From Eubacterium sp. (GTDB lineage Bacteria; Bacillota; Clostridia; Acetivibrionales; DSM-1351): DNA of 56,066 nt. Location of the stretch: NCBI GenBank assembly GCA_029266335.1, contig JAQSXC010000005.1, positions 1-56,066 of the forward strand, written 5' to 3'. The translations under genes were made by a program, and so were the position numbers. The notes below the pieces were generated by a model. The model was given only the letters and a program-made list of their open reading frames with translations, had not been told where the DNA came from and made no database searches. Of the stretch, positions 30,001 through 37,680 are shown piece after piece (the first letter of the stretch is position 1; every line of letters begins with the position of its first letter).

Positions 30001-32754
30001 TTATTTGCATGTGCCAAGCTGATAATTGATGCAGATACAGGCGTTGGAGATTTTATTGATGAGGCACTGGATACAGACGAGATAATTCAGGCTTCAAAGA
30101 AAGTTAAGGCTGGCACAGCTGCTGCAAACACAAGGAATGCAGAGGGTGTGCAAAATTCAGCGGATATCAGGAATACTACCGGAATGCCAAATACTGACGT
30201 AACCCAAAATTCTGATGTAATTGAAGAAAACGGCGGAAGCCATAATACAACAGATGCTGCGGGTCTTGTGGCAAGTCAGGTTAATGGGGAAGCAAGCATA
30301 CCCGGACAAAGCATGGACAGCCACGCTGATGAAGAGAAATACATTGCGGAGATAACCGGAAAGCTCAGCTATTTTAACGGAATAGGAGGCTTCTCTGAGC
30401 TGGGAGACGAATATGTAATCTGCCTTAGAACAGGCAATTATACTCCTGCGCCCTGGTCCAATGTCATAGCCAATGATAAGTTTGGCTTCATCTGTACCGA
30501 ATCGGGCGGGGGTTACACCTGGCATCAGAACAGCAGTCAGAACAAGCTTACCACATGGGCTAATGATCCCGTTCTGGACCCACCTTCAGAGATTGTCTAT
30601 CTGCATGACAGATCGAGTGAAGCAGTATGGAGCTGTACACCGCTGCCTGTCAGAGAAAATCAGGCATATGTGATCCGGCACGGTTTTGGTTATACCTCCT
30701 ACTCTCACATAAGTCATGGTTTGGAGCAGGAACTTACACAGTTTGCTGCTGTTGAAGACTCAGTAAAAATAAGTATCTTGAGGCTTAAAAATATAGCTGC
30801 TGTAGAAGCAGTGACTGATGCAGCCTATTACCTGAAGCCGGTACTGGGAGTAGAAACGGGACTGACAGCTCCATATGTTACAACTAGTTTTGATAGCGGA
30901 CTTGAGTCTATATTGATAGATAATGTTTACAGCTCCGATTTCAGAGGACTAAGGGCTATTCTGAGCTGTTCGGAGGAAAATACAACCTACACAGGCCATA
31001 GACTGGAGTTTGTTGGCGACAATATGGATTTATCTTATCCCCAGGGTATGAGAGAAACACTGCAGGGGACTGTAGGGGCAGGTCTTGATACCTGTGCCGT
31101 TATAAAAACTCAGGTCAGAATCCAGCCCGGGGAGACAAAATATATTGTATTCCTATTCGGACAGGAAAGACAGGAAAAGCTGATGGAGCTGATTTCCAAA
31201 TATAGATCCGTTGAAAAGGCCTTTGCTGAGTTTAACAGGGTTAAGGAAACCTGGAGGAAAAAGTTGAAGCAAATTCAGGTTAATACACCTGAAAAAACGA
31301 TGAATATTTTATTGAACGGCTGGCTGCAGTATCAGGTGCTTTCCTGCAGAATATGGGCAAGATCAGGGTTTTATCAGGCAGGAGGTGCTTTCGGGTTCCG
31401 TGACCAGCTTCAGGATGTAATGGCTGTGGTTTATTCCATGCCCGATATTACCAAAAAGCAAATTCTATTGCACTGCAGGCACCAATTCCTGGAAGGGGAT
31501 GTTCAACACTGGTGGCATGACCAAAAGCTCAACGGAATAAGAACCAGATACTCAGATGATCTTTTATGGCTGCCATATGTAACCTGCGATTATATAAACG
31601 CTACAGGAGACTACGAGCTTTTAAGCTTGAGAGAGCCATATCTCAAGTCAGCCCTTTTGGGAGAAAATGAGCATGAAAGATATGAAATACCTACTGTTGC
31701 AGAAGAGACCGGAACAGTGTACGAACACTGTATCAGAGCCATTGAACAAGGTCTCAGATTCGGTCCCCGTGGTATTCCTCTGATGGGCGGCGGTGACTGG
31801 AACGACGGTATGAATCTTATAGGAGTAAATGGAAAGGGCGAGAGTGTTTGGCTTGGTTGGTTCCTGTACTCGGTTTTACTCAGGATGGTTCCTGTGTGCA
31901 TATATATGGGAGATGGGGAAAGAGCAGAAAACTACAGGCAGCAGGCTGATAAAATCATTGAAGCCCTTGAAAGGGAAGCCTGGGATGGAAGCTGGTACAG
32001 AAGAGCCTACTTTGATGACGGTACACCTTTAGGCTCAATACAGAATGATGAAGGTAAAATTGACTCACTTGCACAATCCTGGGCTGCAATAACACAGGCG
32101 GCCAGGGCAAGCAGGGTTGAAGAAGCAATGAGTGCATTGGAAAAGTATTTGATAGACAGAAAGAATGGCTTGATAAAACTCCTAACTCCGCCTTTTTATG
32201 ATAGTGAACTTAACCCCGGCTATATCAAAGGCTATCTGCCCGGAGTAAGAGAAAACGGCGGACAGTACACTCACGCAGCAACCTGGGTAATATATGCCTT
32301 TTCAAAGCTTGGCAATGGTGAGCAGGCCTGGGAGCTGTTTAATATGATTAATCCTATAAATCATTCCAGAACCGATATGGAACGAATGACCTATAAAGTT
32401 GAACCGTACGTAATGGCAGCCGATGTTTACGCAGTTTATCCGAATGAAGGCCGTGGAGGCTGGACCTGGTACACCGGTGCAGCAGGCTGGATGTACCGCA
32501 TAGGTATTGAGCATATACTTGGACTGAGGAAACAGGGAAGCTATTTAACTATTGATCCCTGTATACCTAAGAAATTGAATGAATATTCTGTGAACTATAC
32601 TTTTGGTTCTTCAGTTTATGAAATTACCGTAAGGAATCAGAGTCATCAAAACAGAGAAGTCACAAGTATTGTTTTTGATGGTAAATCAATAGAAGGTAAC
32701 AGAATTAAATTGGAAGATGACGGAAGGTCTCATACCGTAGAAGCAATTATGTAA
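24040..32754 (+). CDS. ndvB: Cyclic beta-1,2-glucan synthase (GT84 plus GH94)
   Basis: 2904-residue membrane enzyme that builds beta-1,2-glucan from UDP-glucose on itself, trims it and cyclises it. N-terminal anchor at ~4-24; membrane pairs at ~418-475 and further segments at ~815-935. GT84 domain ~500-800 with the metal-binding TLDADTQLP (~634-641), FGEGIFTGKGIYDVDIF and HRWTRGDWQLLPWLL. A glucoamylase-like domain starts near 1045 (RTSPTNIGLLMVAHLAARD). GH94 phosphorylase-type domains follow, with FRDQLQDVMAVVYSMPD (~2452) and the catalytic-Asp motif GGGDWNDGMNLIG (~2583-2590). An Asn/Thr-rich linker (~2030-2105) with NTRNAEG-, NTTGMPNT- and NTTDAAG-like units splits the GH94 part. Only a weak GGTGA precedes ATG. 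Monocistronic, with a strong terminator. The product may be an osmoprotectant or envelope glucan (inference). Confidence 0.93.
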   Translation: MNISIFLILILLIAILTALIIWINKRSSFEFQIEDIVLCNDELERHAEEMAKSQVTATGRHSIKQVTKRVEAKFQAILQIYENLNMDASAAFPIPPAAEWLLDNFYIIEEQKNITVKELNEIRKAVPVVSEGTYAGYPRIYSIAVEIVSHVDGNATEKIIRDFITAYQRYTFLSIEELWMLTLMVKAALLEKLWVVCEKMSATRRDWYKAQEMVGLIKNFDQDCDAFKERINGLEDLSPAFVEYMIRKLRKEGAKTLWMIDCMDSILVQKSANTDSYISIDHHNQAVTQVSIGNVINSLRSLTGYDSTVLFESLSEVERILKQDPSGVYPQMDFNSRNYYRNIIVKLAEKYKTTEINIARLSYEYAKEAYEADNNSAPTDHVGFYLIGKGQSRLFREFNRKSGETDESIPFIKRNSIVLFITAIILLSVLIGALPFIYSFSRERGISLLIVLILGILGLVPASEIASSIVNSLISRFVNPARFPKLELKDGIPEELSTMVIVPTLIPNVKRTLDLINNLEVFYLANRGENIYFSLVGDFKDAGEEIVSEDNAIIGSAIERISQLNKKYASDEKPVFFFLCRKRQFNDKQNKWMGWERKRGAIIEFNRLLRGNHNTSYVHSSVKPEDIPKVKYVITLDADTQLPLEAAKQLVGTIAHPMNQAVYDAEKGLVTEGYGILQPRIDVNIESAGVSAFTKIFAGQGGIDPYTTTVSDVYQDAFGEGIFTGKGIYDVDIFQQTLDGIIPENTVLSHDLLEGSYLRTGLVTDIELIDGYPSKYNSFMMRLHRWTRGDWQLLPWLLEKNQLSCLSKWKMFDNLRRSIVYPAIAIILLLSLFLLPQSSNAWVWLSLLSLCAPIFSYFVYLIFVGDYRIYVAKRSATIITGFYAILLQVGLMLSFAPYQAYLMADAIIKTLYRVLSSKKNLLEWVTAADMELALKSDLSGYYRRMWISPVYGALILIPGIYIYQGYFWLTAAGFIIWLLAPWTAYHISKPSNNEPEKLSDEKARELRLLARKTWCYFDEFAGPEENYLPADNYQEEPFKGAAHRTSPTNIGLLMVAHLAARDMGYINTLDLVERITNTVDTIDKMQKWNGHLYNWYNTTNLEVLRPKFVSTVDSGNFAGYLMVLEEGLGQYGNKPIYGTENLDGLFDLLELCNREIKVDKPYFEIEILRKLAFNNEITGETGGDNQTGNSSNKLIESSYVQLYTTISKYLNELSEDNRKGYWINKLSEAMDSYRGLYAKYGQAVFDRLNNIEEFQHQSDNLRKRIKSVIDAMHFKSLYDARRNLFAIGYDVEEGHPSKSYYDLFASEARQTSLIAIAKGEVNKQHWFKLGRKLTRVDGEKGLVSWTGTMFEYLMPRLLIKSYPNTLIDRTYRFVVNTQIKYGQSKNIPWGISESCYHAFDIALNYQYRAFGVPYLGLKRGLVNDLVIAPYATIMAIDIAPQECCDNIEQFRDLGAEGQFGLYEALDFTHTRLNEGQKCAIVKSYMVHHQGMSMLAFVNYFKHNIMQARFHMNPQIKAVDSLIQEKFPAHVLISKEHREQPLFTYRKQPNSDETIIRSYTKFSTVPNLHLLTNGSYNVMLTDRGSGFARCHSLAVYRWSNDYMATSGAFIYLRNVNSNDFWSTTYNPTNTQPESYKVIFSPHKAEYIRREGNIETNTEVLVSAEDNTEIRRVSIHNHSSAKRVVELTSYMEVVLIQPESDSAHPAFSKLFVKTEYINEYNGLLAMRRKRDDVKQTVWGYHTVSTNGVQQGNIGYETDRSQFIGRNRNLSMPKAMEPDQPLSNSVGPVLDPVFSLRIRVCIDPGETAIVNFCIGTCDTRRIALDMLEKYSDVGATDRVIEMAWTRSLVEAGFINISGNDERAYFKLLPKLLYGTDRRSQAQYIIRNNLSQSDLWPFGISGDLPMVLLTVQSRDSFEEIRWVLKLHDFMRLKGIIFDLVILITDEESYIQPVFEMIRDLSVSGRSCDLLDRRGGIFIRNVRQMNPEQRNLLFACAKLIIDADTGVGDFIDEALDTDEIIQASKKVKAGTAAANTRNAEGVQNSADIRNTTGMPNTDVTQNSDVIEENGGSHNTTDAAGLVASQVNGEASIPGQSMDSHADEEKYIAEITGKLSYFNGIGGFSELGDEYVICLRTGNYTPAPWSNVIANDKFGFICTESGGGYTWHQNSSQNKLTTWANDPVLDPPSEIVYLHDRSSEAVWSCTPLPVRENQAYVIRHGFGYTSYSHISHGLEQELTQFAAVEDSVKISILRLKNIAAVEAVTDAAYYLKPVLGVETGLTAPYVTTSFDSGLESILIDNVYSSDFRGLRAILSCSEENTTYTGHRLEFVGDNMDLSYPQGMRETLQGTVGAGLDTCAVIKTQVRIQPGETKYIVFLFGQERQEKLMELISKYRSVEKAFAEFNRVKETWRKKLKQIQVNTPEKTMNILLNGWLQYQVLSCRIWARSGFYQAGGAFGFRDQLQDVMAVVYSMPDITKKQILLHCRHQFLEGDVQHWWHDQKLNGIRTRYSDDLLWLPYVTCDYINATGDYELLSLREPYLKSALLGENEHERYEIPTVAEETGTVYEHCIRAIEQGLRFGPRGIPLMGGGDWNDGMNLIGVNGKGESVWLGWFLYSVLLRMVPVCIYMGDGERAENYRQQADKIIEALEREAWDGSWYRRAYFDDGTPLGSIQNDEGKIDSLAQSWAAITQAARASRVEEAMSALEKYLIDRKNGLIKLLTPPFYDSELNPGYIKGYLPGVRENGGQYTHAATWVIYAFSKLGNGEQAWELFNMINPINHSRTDMERMTYKVEPYVMAADVYAVYPNEGRGGWTWYTGAAGWMYRIGIEHILGLRKQGSYLTIDPCIPKKLNEYSVNYTFGSSVYEITVRNQSHQNREVTSIVFDGKSIEGNRIKLEDDGRSHTVEAIM

Positions 32755-32766
32755 GTTAACAAATTT

Positions 32767-32812
32767 AAATGGTAATGAAAAATCTTTATATGATTTTTTA
32801 TTACCATTTTTT
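32767..32812 (+). terminator. Terminator of the cyclic glucan synthase gene
   Basis: An 18 bp stem (32767-32784 with 32792-32809; one G-U pair), AAATGGTAAT at its base, 7 nt loop, and T-run TTTTTTG. It starts 13 nt after the stop codon. Confidence 0.9.
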
Positions 32813-33082
32813 GTTTAGGTCATTATCGTACCACTCAAAGGATGTAATCTAGTAAATATATTGTGTTATGAGAGTAGTAAAAATATTTACTTAATATGGA
32901 GATGTGGAAACGATAAAATAACCTTTTGTTTATCCGGTGTAATATAAACTATAAAATTATTCTGATATCAAATTACCTATTTACTTACAAAATATATGTA
33001 AAAAAGCAATACTACATAAAACCTATGTGTATTGTATTACATATCTGCTAAAAATTAATATCTAATATACTTATTATTTAAA

Positions 33083-33111
33083 TTGACAAAAGGAGATTTA
33101 GATTATATATT
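33083..33111 (+). promoter_or_regulatory. Promoter of the sugar kinase-isomerase pair
   Basis: Perfect -35 TTGACA (33083-33088), 17 nt spacer, -10 TATATT (33106-33111). The start codon is 42 nt downstream of the -10 box. Confidence 0.7.
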
Positions 33112-33152
33112 AATAGTGAGAAGTATATTTCAAAAAAAGGCGGGCAGATATC

Positions 33153-34133
33153 ATGAAAACACCGAAAATACTAGTAGTTGGAAGCCTTGTGATGGATTTG
33201 ATTTATAGTACTTCAAGGGTTCCTAATGAAGGCGAAACAGTAAATAATGGCTTATCGTTTGTATCCGCTCCAGGTGGAAAAGGTGCAAATCAGGCAGTTC
33301 AATCTGCTAGACTTGGTGTAAACGTTACCATGGTGGGTAAGATTGGAAATGATGTGTTTGGTGAAGAATTATTAAAAACCATTCATGAAGCAGGCATTAA
33401 TATCGACAATATTTTAAGGGATGAGTCGTGTTCATCTGCTGTCAGCAGCATTATATTGGAAGTTGTTCCGGGTAAAAAGACCAAGAACAGAATCTTGGTT
33501 GTACCTGGTGCTAACATGGAATTGACTGTTAATGACATTGAGTTTTTAAAAGATAAAATTTCTGAATATGACCTGGTAATTTTACAACTTGAAATTCCAT
33601 TGGAAGTCAATAAAAAGGTTGTGGAGTATGCATATGATCAAGGAATACCTGTTATGCTGAATTCAGCACCCTATGAACATTTGGACGATGATATTCTCGC
33701 TAAATTGACATATATTTCTCCAAATGAACATGAAGCATACAGTTTAACTGGAATAAAGCTAACAAAAGACGATGGCGGAATTGACATTAAAAAAGTAGAA
33801 ATAGCTGCAAAAATTCTACTGAATAAAGGCGTAAAAAATGTAATTATTACACTTGGCAGTAATGGAGTAGCTTTTATGAATAAGAATATTTTTGTTGTGA
33901 AGCCCTGTGTGGATATAGTTACTGTTGTGGATCCTACAGCCGCAGGAGATTCATTTACTGGAGCATTTTGTTCGGCAGTATGTATGGGAATGCCTCCGGA
34001 AAAAGCTCTGGATTTTGCAAATTATACAGCTACTCTCACTGTTTCAAAAATGGGTGCTATAACGTCGTTACCTACTATGAATGAAGTAAGAGATTTAATG
34101 AAAAAGGATAATTACAATTACAAGTTTATATGA
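33153..34133 (+). CDS. PfkB-family sugar kinase (ribokinase-like)
   Basis: 326-residue cytoplasmic kinase. N-terminal substrate motif SAPGGKGANQAVQSARLG with the GG-KGAN typical of ribokinase; a second signature DPTAAGDSFTGAFCSAV carries the catalytic aspartate (GD). SPNEHEAYSLTG and VIITLGSNG support the fold. ATG is preceded by GGCGGGC, a weak site. It is 13 nt upstream of a SIS isomerase gene and shares its promoter and terminator. Pentose or hexose phosphorylation is expected; with no transporter beside it, the substrate is unknown. The pair may recycle a sugar produced inside the cell. Confidence 0.88.
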   Translation: MKTPKILVVGSLVMDLIYSTSRVPNEGETVNNGLSFVSAPGGKGANQAVQSARLGVNVTMVGKIGNDVFGEELLKTIHEAGINIDNILRDESCSSAVSSIILEVVPGKKTKNRILVVPGANMELTVNDIEFLKDKISEYDLVILQLEIPLEVNKKVVEYAYDQGIPVMLNSAPYEHLDDDILAKLTYISPNEHEAYSLTGIKLTKDDGGIDIKKVEIAAKILLNKGVKNVIITLGSNGVAFMNKNIFVVKPCVDIVTVVDPTAAGDSFTGAFCSAVCMGMPPEKALDFANYTATLTVSKMGAITSLPTMNEVRDLMKKDNYNYKFI

Positions 34134-34146
34134 GGAGGAGTCTTTA

Positions 34147-34761
34147 GTGGAGAACTCATTGGATTTAATTTTAAAAAACTTTATTAATATTTCTTTGAAT
34201 GAAATTGAAGACTTAAAAAATGAAATAAGCCTTGAGATTTATGAAGAAGCAATTAAACTTATAGTGGATGCAGAAGATAAAGGAAACAGGGTACATATAA
34301 CAGGTATTGGAAAGCCAGGACATGTAGCGGGATATATTGCTTCACTGCTCTCTTCAACAGGAACACCCACATATGAATTGCATGGAACTGAAGCAGTACA
34401 TGGTTCTTCCGGTCAGGTTCGGCCTGGGGATGTTGTCATTGCTATATCAAATAGTGGTGAAACAGCTGAACTAAAAGCAACTGTTATGACATTAAAAAAT
34501 AATGGGGCTAGAATTATTGCTGTAACCGGAAAAAAAGAATCTTGGCTGGCAAAAAACGGAGATGCTTTTCTGTATGCAGGTGTAAAAAATGAAGGGGATC
34601 CTCTTAACAGAGCTCCCAGAGCTTCAATACTAGCTGAAGTTTTTGTGTTGCAGATATTTAGCCTATTATTGCAATACAAGAAAGGTATAACCCCTCAACA
34701 GTATGTCAAATGGCATCCGGGAGGGGCTTTGGGACAGTTGAGGGATTATGAAATAAAATAG
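34147..34761 (+). CDS. SIS-domain phosphosugar isomerase-like protein
   Basis: 204-residue single SIS domain, as in 3-hexulose-6-phosphate or arabinose-5-phosphate isomerases. HITGIGKPGHVAGYIASLLS, the nucleophile/sugar-phosphate loop GTEAVHGSSGQVRPGDVVIA and ISNSGETAEL are clear, and KWHPGGALGQ is near the end, typical of KdsD/GutQ-type proteins but without their CBS domains. GTG start with AGGAGGAG (34133-34140) 6 nt upstream. It is co-transcribed with the PfkB kinase just before it and likely isomerises the phosphorylated product or its precursor. The exact sugar is not visible. Confidence 0.85.
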   Translation: MENSLDLILKNFINISLNEIEDLKNEISLEIYEEAIKLIVDAEDKGNRVHITGIGKPGHVAGYIASLLSSTGTPTYELHGTEAVHGSSGQVRPGDVVIAISNSGETAELKATVMTLKNNGARIIAVTGKKESWLAKNGDAFLYAGVKNEGDPLNRAPRASILAEVFVLQIFSLLLQYKKGITPQQYVKWHPGGALGQLRDYEIK

Positions 34762-34820
34762 TCTTTTATACAGGGAGTATAGAATTTTTACTTCTATTCT
34801 TAGACGGCCTCTGGTACGTT

Positions 34821-34872
34821 AAAAGTGTAAATATACAGCCATAGCCAATGGTTGCTATCTACACTTTTTTTA
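34821..34872 (+). terminator. Terminator of the kinase-isomerase pair
   Basis: AAAAGTGTA (34821-34829) pairs with TACACTTTT (34860-34868), followed by TTTTATT. An inner AGCCAT/ATGGTT stem lies in the loop. Confidence 0.8.
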
Positions 34873-34961
34873 TTGTCTAGTAAAAACATTAAAAAGATTT
34901 TTTCACAAGGTATTATGAAAATATACTTGGAATTGAAAGTTTAATCTCAGGTTCATAAATT

Positions 34962-34989
34962 TTGACCGACAGCTTATGCTATCGGTCAA
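34962..34989. terminator. Hairpin, probable terminator of lacI-type gene
   Basis: TTGACCGACAGC (34962-34973) pairs with GCTATCGGTCAA (34978-34989), one mismatch in 12 bp, 4 nt loop. It lies 77 nt beyond the minus-strand LacI-family stop codon, with AAAATT on its 5' side, which is read as Us on the minus strand. Confidence 0.65.
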
Positions 34990-35065
34990 TTTGTGATGCA
35001 TTGTTTTTTTATCTATTTTCTATTGACTTAAGTTAGCAGGTCTTCTTATTAAATATAAATTATTT

Positions 35066-36085
35066 CTAGCGGGGTCTTGCACACGAGTTCCTCATAATTA
35101 TATCGGCATCAAACACAACTTTTTGAGGTACCCAGCTTTTGGGACTTTTTATCTTGTTAATAAGCAGCTCTGCCGCTTTTTTGCCCAATTCAACAGGCTG
35201 CTGGTTAATGACGGTCATATCGGGATTGAGGATGGTATGGTACTTAAATACGCCGAAAGCGCAAATGGACATTTCATCAGGAATACTTATATTCATCTCG
35301 TTTAATGCAGCTACTGCCCCCAATGCCATGAGATTGTTTACAGAGAAAATGGCCGTGGGCTTAAAAGGCTGCATTATGAGTTTTTTTGTCAGCTCATATC
35401 CGGATTCAAATTTATAGTTTCCATATAATATATAGTTTTCGTCTACTTCCATATCATTGTGCTCATGAGCATTGATATATCCACGCAGCCTGTCATTTAT
35501 CAGAACGGGATTGCTTTCGCTGCACAGTATGGCTATTTTTTTATGACCAAGTGAAATAAGATAATTTATCATTTGATATGACCCTGTAAAATTATCATTG
35601 ATAACAGAGTCTATTATTATATTATTGTCGGTATTGCAAAAGTCTCTATCCATTAACACAATTGGCAGTCTGGTGCTGTTTATCTTCAACAGCTTTTCAC
35701 TCCTGCCTGCAGAAGCGATAATAATGCCATCAACTCTCTTGGAGACCAATACATCAAGAATCTTGTTCTCATTATCAAGATTTTCATCGCTGCTTAATAT
35801 AATCGGTTGATAATTGTGAGAAGTAACAACATCGCTTATTGCCTTGACAGTATCCATAAAAGATACGTTTGACAGATCGGGAATTACTATACCTATGGTC
35901 TTGGTCTTAGTTCTTTTAAGACTCTGAGCAACATTGTTGGGAATAAAATCAAGTTCTTCAATAACATCACTTATTTTCTGCTGTATTTCTTTACTTACAT
36001 AACCACTGCTATTTAAATACCGTGAAACTGTAGCTGTTGAAACACCTGCTTTGCTGGCCACATCTTTTATAGTAGGGTTTTTCAT
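35066..36085 (-). CDS. LacI-family transcriptional repressor
   Basis: 339-residue DNA-binding sugar sensor. The N-terminal helix-turn-helix with hinge is clear (TIKDVASKAGVSTATVSRYL at residues 4-23, then NSSGYVSKEIQQKISDVIEE), followed by a periplasmic-binding-protein-like core (TIGIVIPDLSNVSFMDTVKA; DGIIIASAGRSEKL; AIFSVNNLMALGAV). Start ATG 36083-36085 (minus) has GAGGTG at 9 nt; an upstream in-frame ATG adds 20 residues without such a site. It diverges from the 11 kb sugar-acid cluster and most likely represses it, relieved by a pathway sugar or intermediate. Palindromes in the divergent region (36160-36173, 36432-36461, 36673-36683) are candidate operators. Confidence 0.93.
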   Translation of the reverse strand: MKNPTIKDVASKAGVSTATVSRYLNSSGYVSKEIQQKISDVIEELDFIPNNVAQSLKRTKTKTIGIVIPDLSNVSFMDTVKAISDVVTSHNYQPIILSSDENLDNENKILDVLVSKRVDGIIIASAGRSEKLLKINSTRLPIVLMDRDFCNTDNNIIIDSVINDNFTGSYQMINYLISLGHKKIAILCSESNPVLINDRLRGYINAHEHNDMEVDENYILYGNYKFESGYELTKKLIMQPFKPTAIFSVNNLMALGAVAALNEMNISIPDEMSICAFGVFKYHTILNPDMTVINQQPVELGKKAAELLINKIKSPKSWVPQKVVFDADIIMRNSCARPR

Positions 36086-36741
36086 TGTTATACGCACCTC
36101 ATTAATAAAATACAAGAATATGTTTGAAGTACACCCATTTTTCAAGGGGTCTTTGAAAGCCGTATGTATACGGTTTCACAACTCATAAAAAAGTATACTA
36201 TATGCACCAGAACATATCAATATAAATTAATTACAAAAAAATAACCTATATTTAAGCGGCTTTGTAACTTGTGATTGATATTTTATGAAAATACATAAAA
36301 TATCAATGTAAAAAATACAATGTTACACATTAAAATATTAAATTTGACAATTAAAATACATAAAATAAAAAAATAATATATAATTTTTTTGTATAAAGCA
36401 TTGCATTTATTAGTCATATGTGCTAAATTAAATATGTGGATATGAAAACGATTCCACATATCGAATTTTAATTCTTAATAGCTGGAGACTTTATGCGAGT
36501 TATGAGAACATGTGCAAATATATTGTAGTGAATTCCTCTTAGATTTATGATATTTAGCTATGTCGTATATATTTATATGAAAATATTTATCAAATTAATT
36601 AAATGTATGTAAATAGTTTCATAACTGCAATTAGGTGAAACAGTACAAACCGGTATACTACTCAAGTCTTAATGAACGGTTCATAACAAATGTTCATTAT
36701 TCTCAATAAAAATAATAAAAACTAAATTGGAGGCTGGATTC
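36086..36741. promoter_or_regulatory. Divergent control region of the sugar-acid cluster
   Basis: About 650 nt with no gene. It holds several dyads: CCGTATGTATACGG (36160-36173) close to the repressor gene; ATATGTGGA / TCCACATAT (36432-36440 / 36453-36461) enclosing AAAACGAT; GTTTCA / TGAAAC (36616-36621 / 36636-36641); TGAACGGTTCA (36673-36683). GTATACGGTTT at 36167-36176 and its near complement AAACCGGTATAC at 36647-36658 lie at opposite ends of the region. This fits a LacI-family regulator acting at more than one site, possibly by looping, but binding is unproven. The long 5' region is very AT-rich. Confidence 0.5.
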
Positions 36742-37638
36742 ATGAAAAAACTTTATGGAGTAATAACAGCAATGGTGACACCCTTTGACAAAAATCAGAA
36801 GGTTGACCCAAACGCAATCAGAAAGCATGTTGATTTTTTGGTTGAGGGGGGAGTGAACTGTCTTTATCCTCTGGGGACTACAGGTGAAATGGATCTTATG
36901 ACCGTTGAGGAAAGAAAGCTGGTGGCAGAAACAGTTGTATCCCAAAACAATAAGAGGATTACCGCCTATATCCATGTGGGTGCAATGGCTCAAGCTGAAA
37001 CTGTCGAACTTGCCAGACATGCATTTGACATAGGCGCTGACGGAATTGGAGTTGTAACTCCTGCATATTTTAAGGTTACAGACAGAGAACTGGAAGAATA
37101 TTATGTTGCGGTTGCCAATAGTGTCCCTGCCGACTTTCCGGTATATGCCTACAACATTCCACAGTTGTCGGGCAACGATCTGAAACCTGAGGTTATTGAA
37201 AGAGTGGTTAAGAGAGTTCCCAATATAATAGGTATAAAATATAGCTTGCCGGATATGAATAGAACAGTACATTATGGAAGGATAAACAATAATAATTTTT
37301 CTGTGGTACAGGGAGCGGACACTTTAATGTTTGCTTCACTGATGCTTGGGTGTGACGGAATAGTATCAGGCTGCTCCAGTGTATTCCCCGAAGCTTTTTC
37401 TAGAGTATACAAGGCTTTTACCGAAGGACAGTACCAGGAGGCTGCCAGACTTCAGAAACTGGCAACATATGCTGCAGAGACAATCAAGTGCGGATCAAAT
37501 ATGTCCTATTTCAAAGAAGGCTTGAAGATAAGAGGAATTGATATGGGTAGCATGAGAAAGCCATTGCTTGATATCTCTCCCCAGGAGCTTGAAATATTCA
37601 CAAAGGACTTTAAAAAGTGTCTTGAAATTGTAAAATAG
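36742..37638 (+). CDS. DapA-family aldolase, likely 2-keto-3-deoxy sugar acid aldolase
   Basis: 298-residue class I aldolase (dihydrodipicolinate synthase / N-acetylneuraminate lyase superfamily). It has the family GTTGE motif (PLGTTGEMDLMTVEERK), the catalytic Tyr137 (YAYNIPQ) and Schiff-base Lys166 (GIKYS). It starts a catabolic cluster with a sugar importer, dehydrogenase and sugar-acid dehydratase, not a lysine operon, so cleavage of a 2-keto-3-deoxy sugar acid to pyruvate and an aldehyde is the best reading (inference). ATG 36742 with GGAGG (36729-36733) 8 nt upstream. First gene of the operon, controlled by the divergent LacI protein. Confidence 0.88.
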   Translation: MKKLYGVITAMVTPFDKNQKVDPNAIRKHVDFLVEGGVNCLYPLGTTGEMDLMTVEERKLVAETVVSQNNKRITAYIHVGAMAQAETVELARHAFDIGADGIGVVTPAYFKVTDRELEEYYVAVANSVPADFPVYAYNIPQLSGNDLKPEVIERVVKRVPNIIGIKYSLPDMNRTVHYGRINNNNFSVVQGADTLMFASLMLGCDGIVSGCSSVFPEAFSRVYKAFTEGQYQEAARLQKLATYAAETIKCGSNMSYFKEGLKIRGIDMGSMRKPLLDISPQELEIFTKDFKKCLEIVK

Positions 37639-37680
37639 TCACTCAGTATATCACTTCATTATATAAGGAGAGAGATATCA

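Larger units (their letters stand above)
32755..33152. other. Region between glucan synthase and sugar kinase
   Basis: About 400 nt containing the glucan-synthase terminator, a consensus promoter (33083-33111) and AT-rich DNA. A GGAAACGAT sequence (around 32906-32914) resembles a LacI-family half-site core. No gene was seen. Confidence 0.5.
34762..35065. other. Convergent intergenic region
   Basis: 304 nt with two terminators (34821-34872 and 34962-34989) between the SIS gene and the minus-strand LacI gene. No gene was seen. Confidence 0.6.

Noticed and set aside
36703..37272. 189-codon minus-strand frame over the aldolase gene
   Set aside because: Antisense to a strongly supported gene; Cys/His/Tyr-rich composition and no ribosome-binding site.
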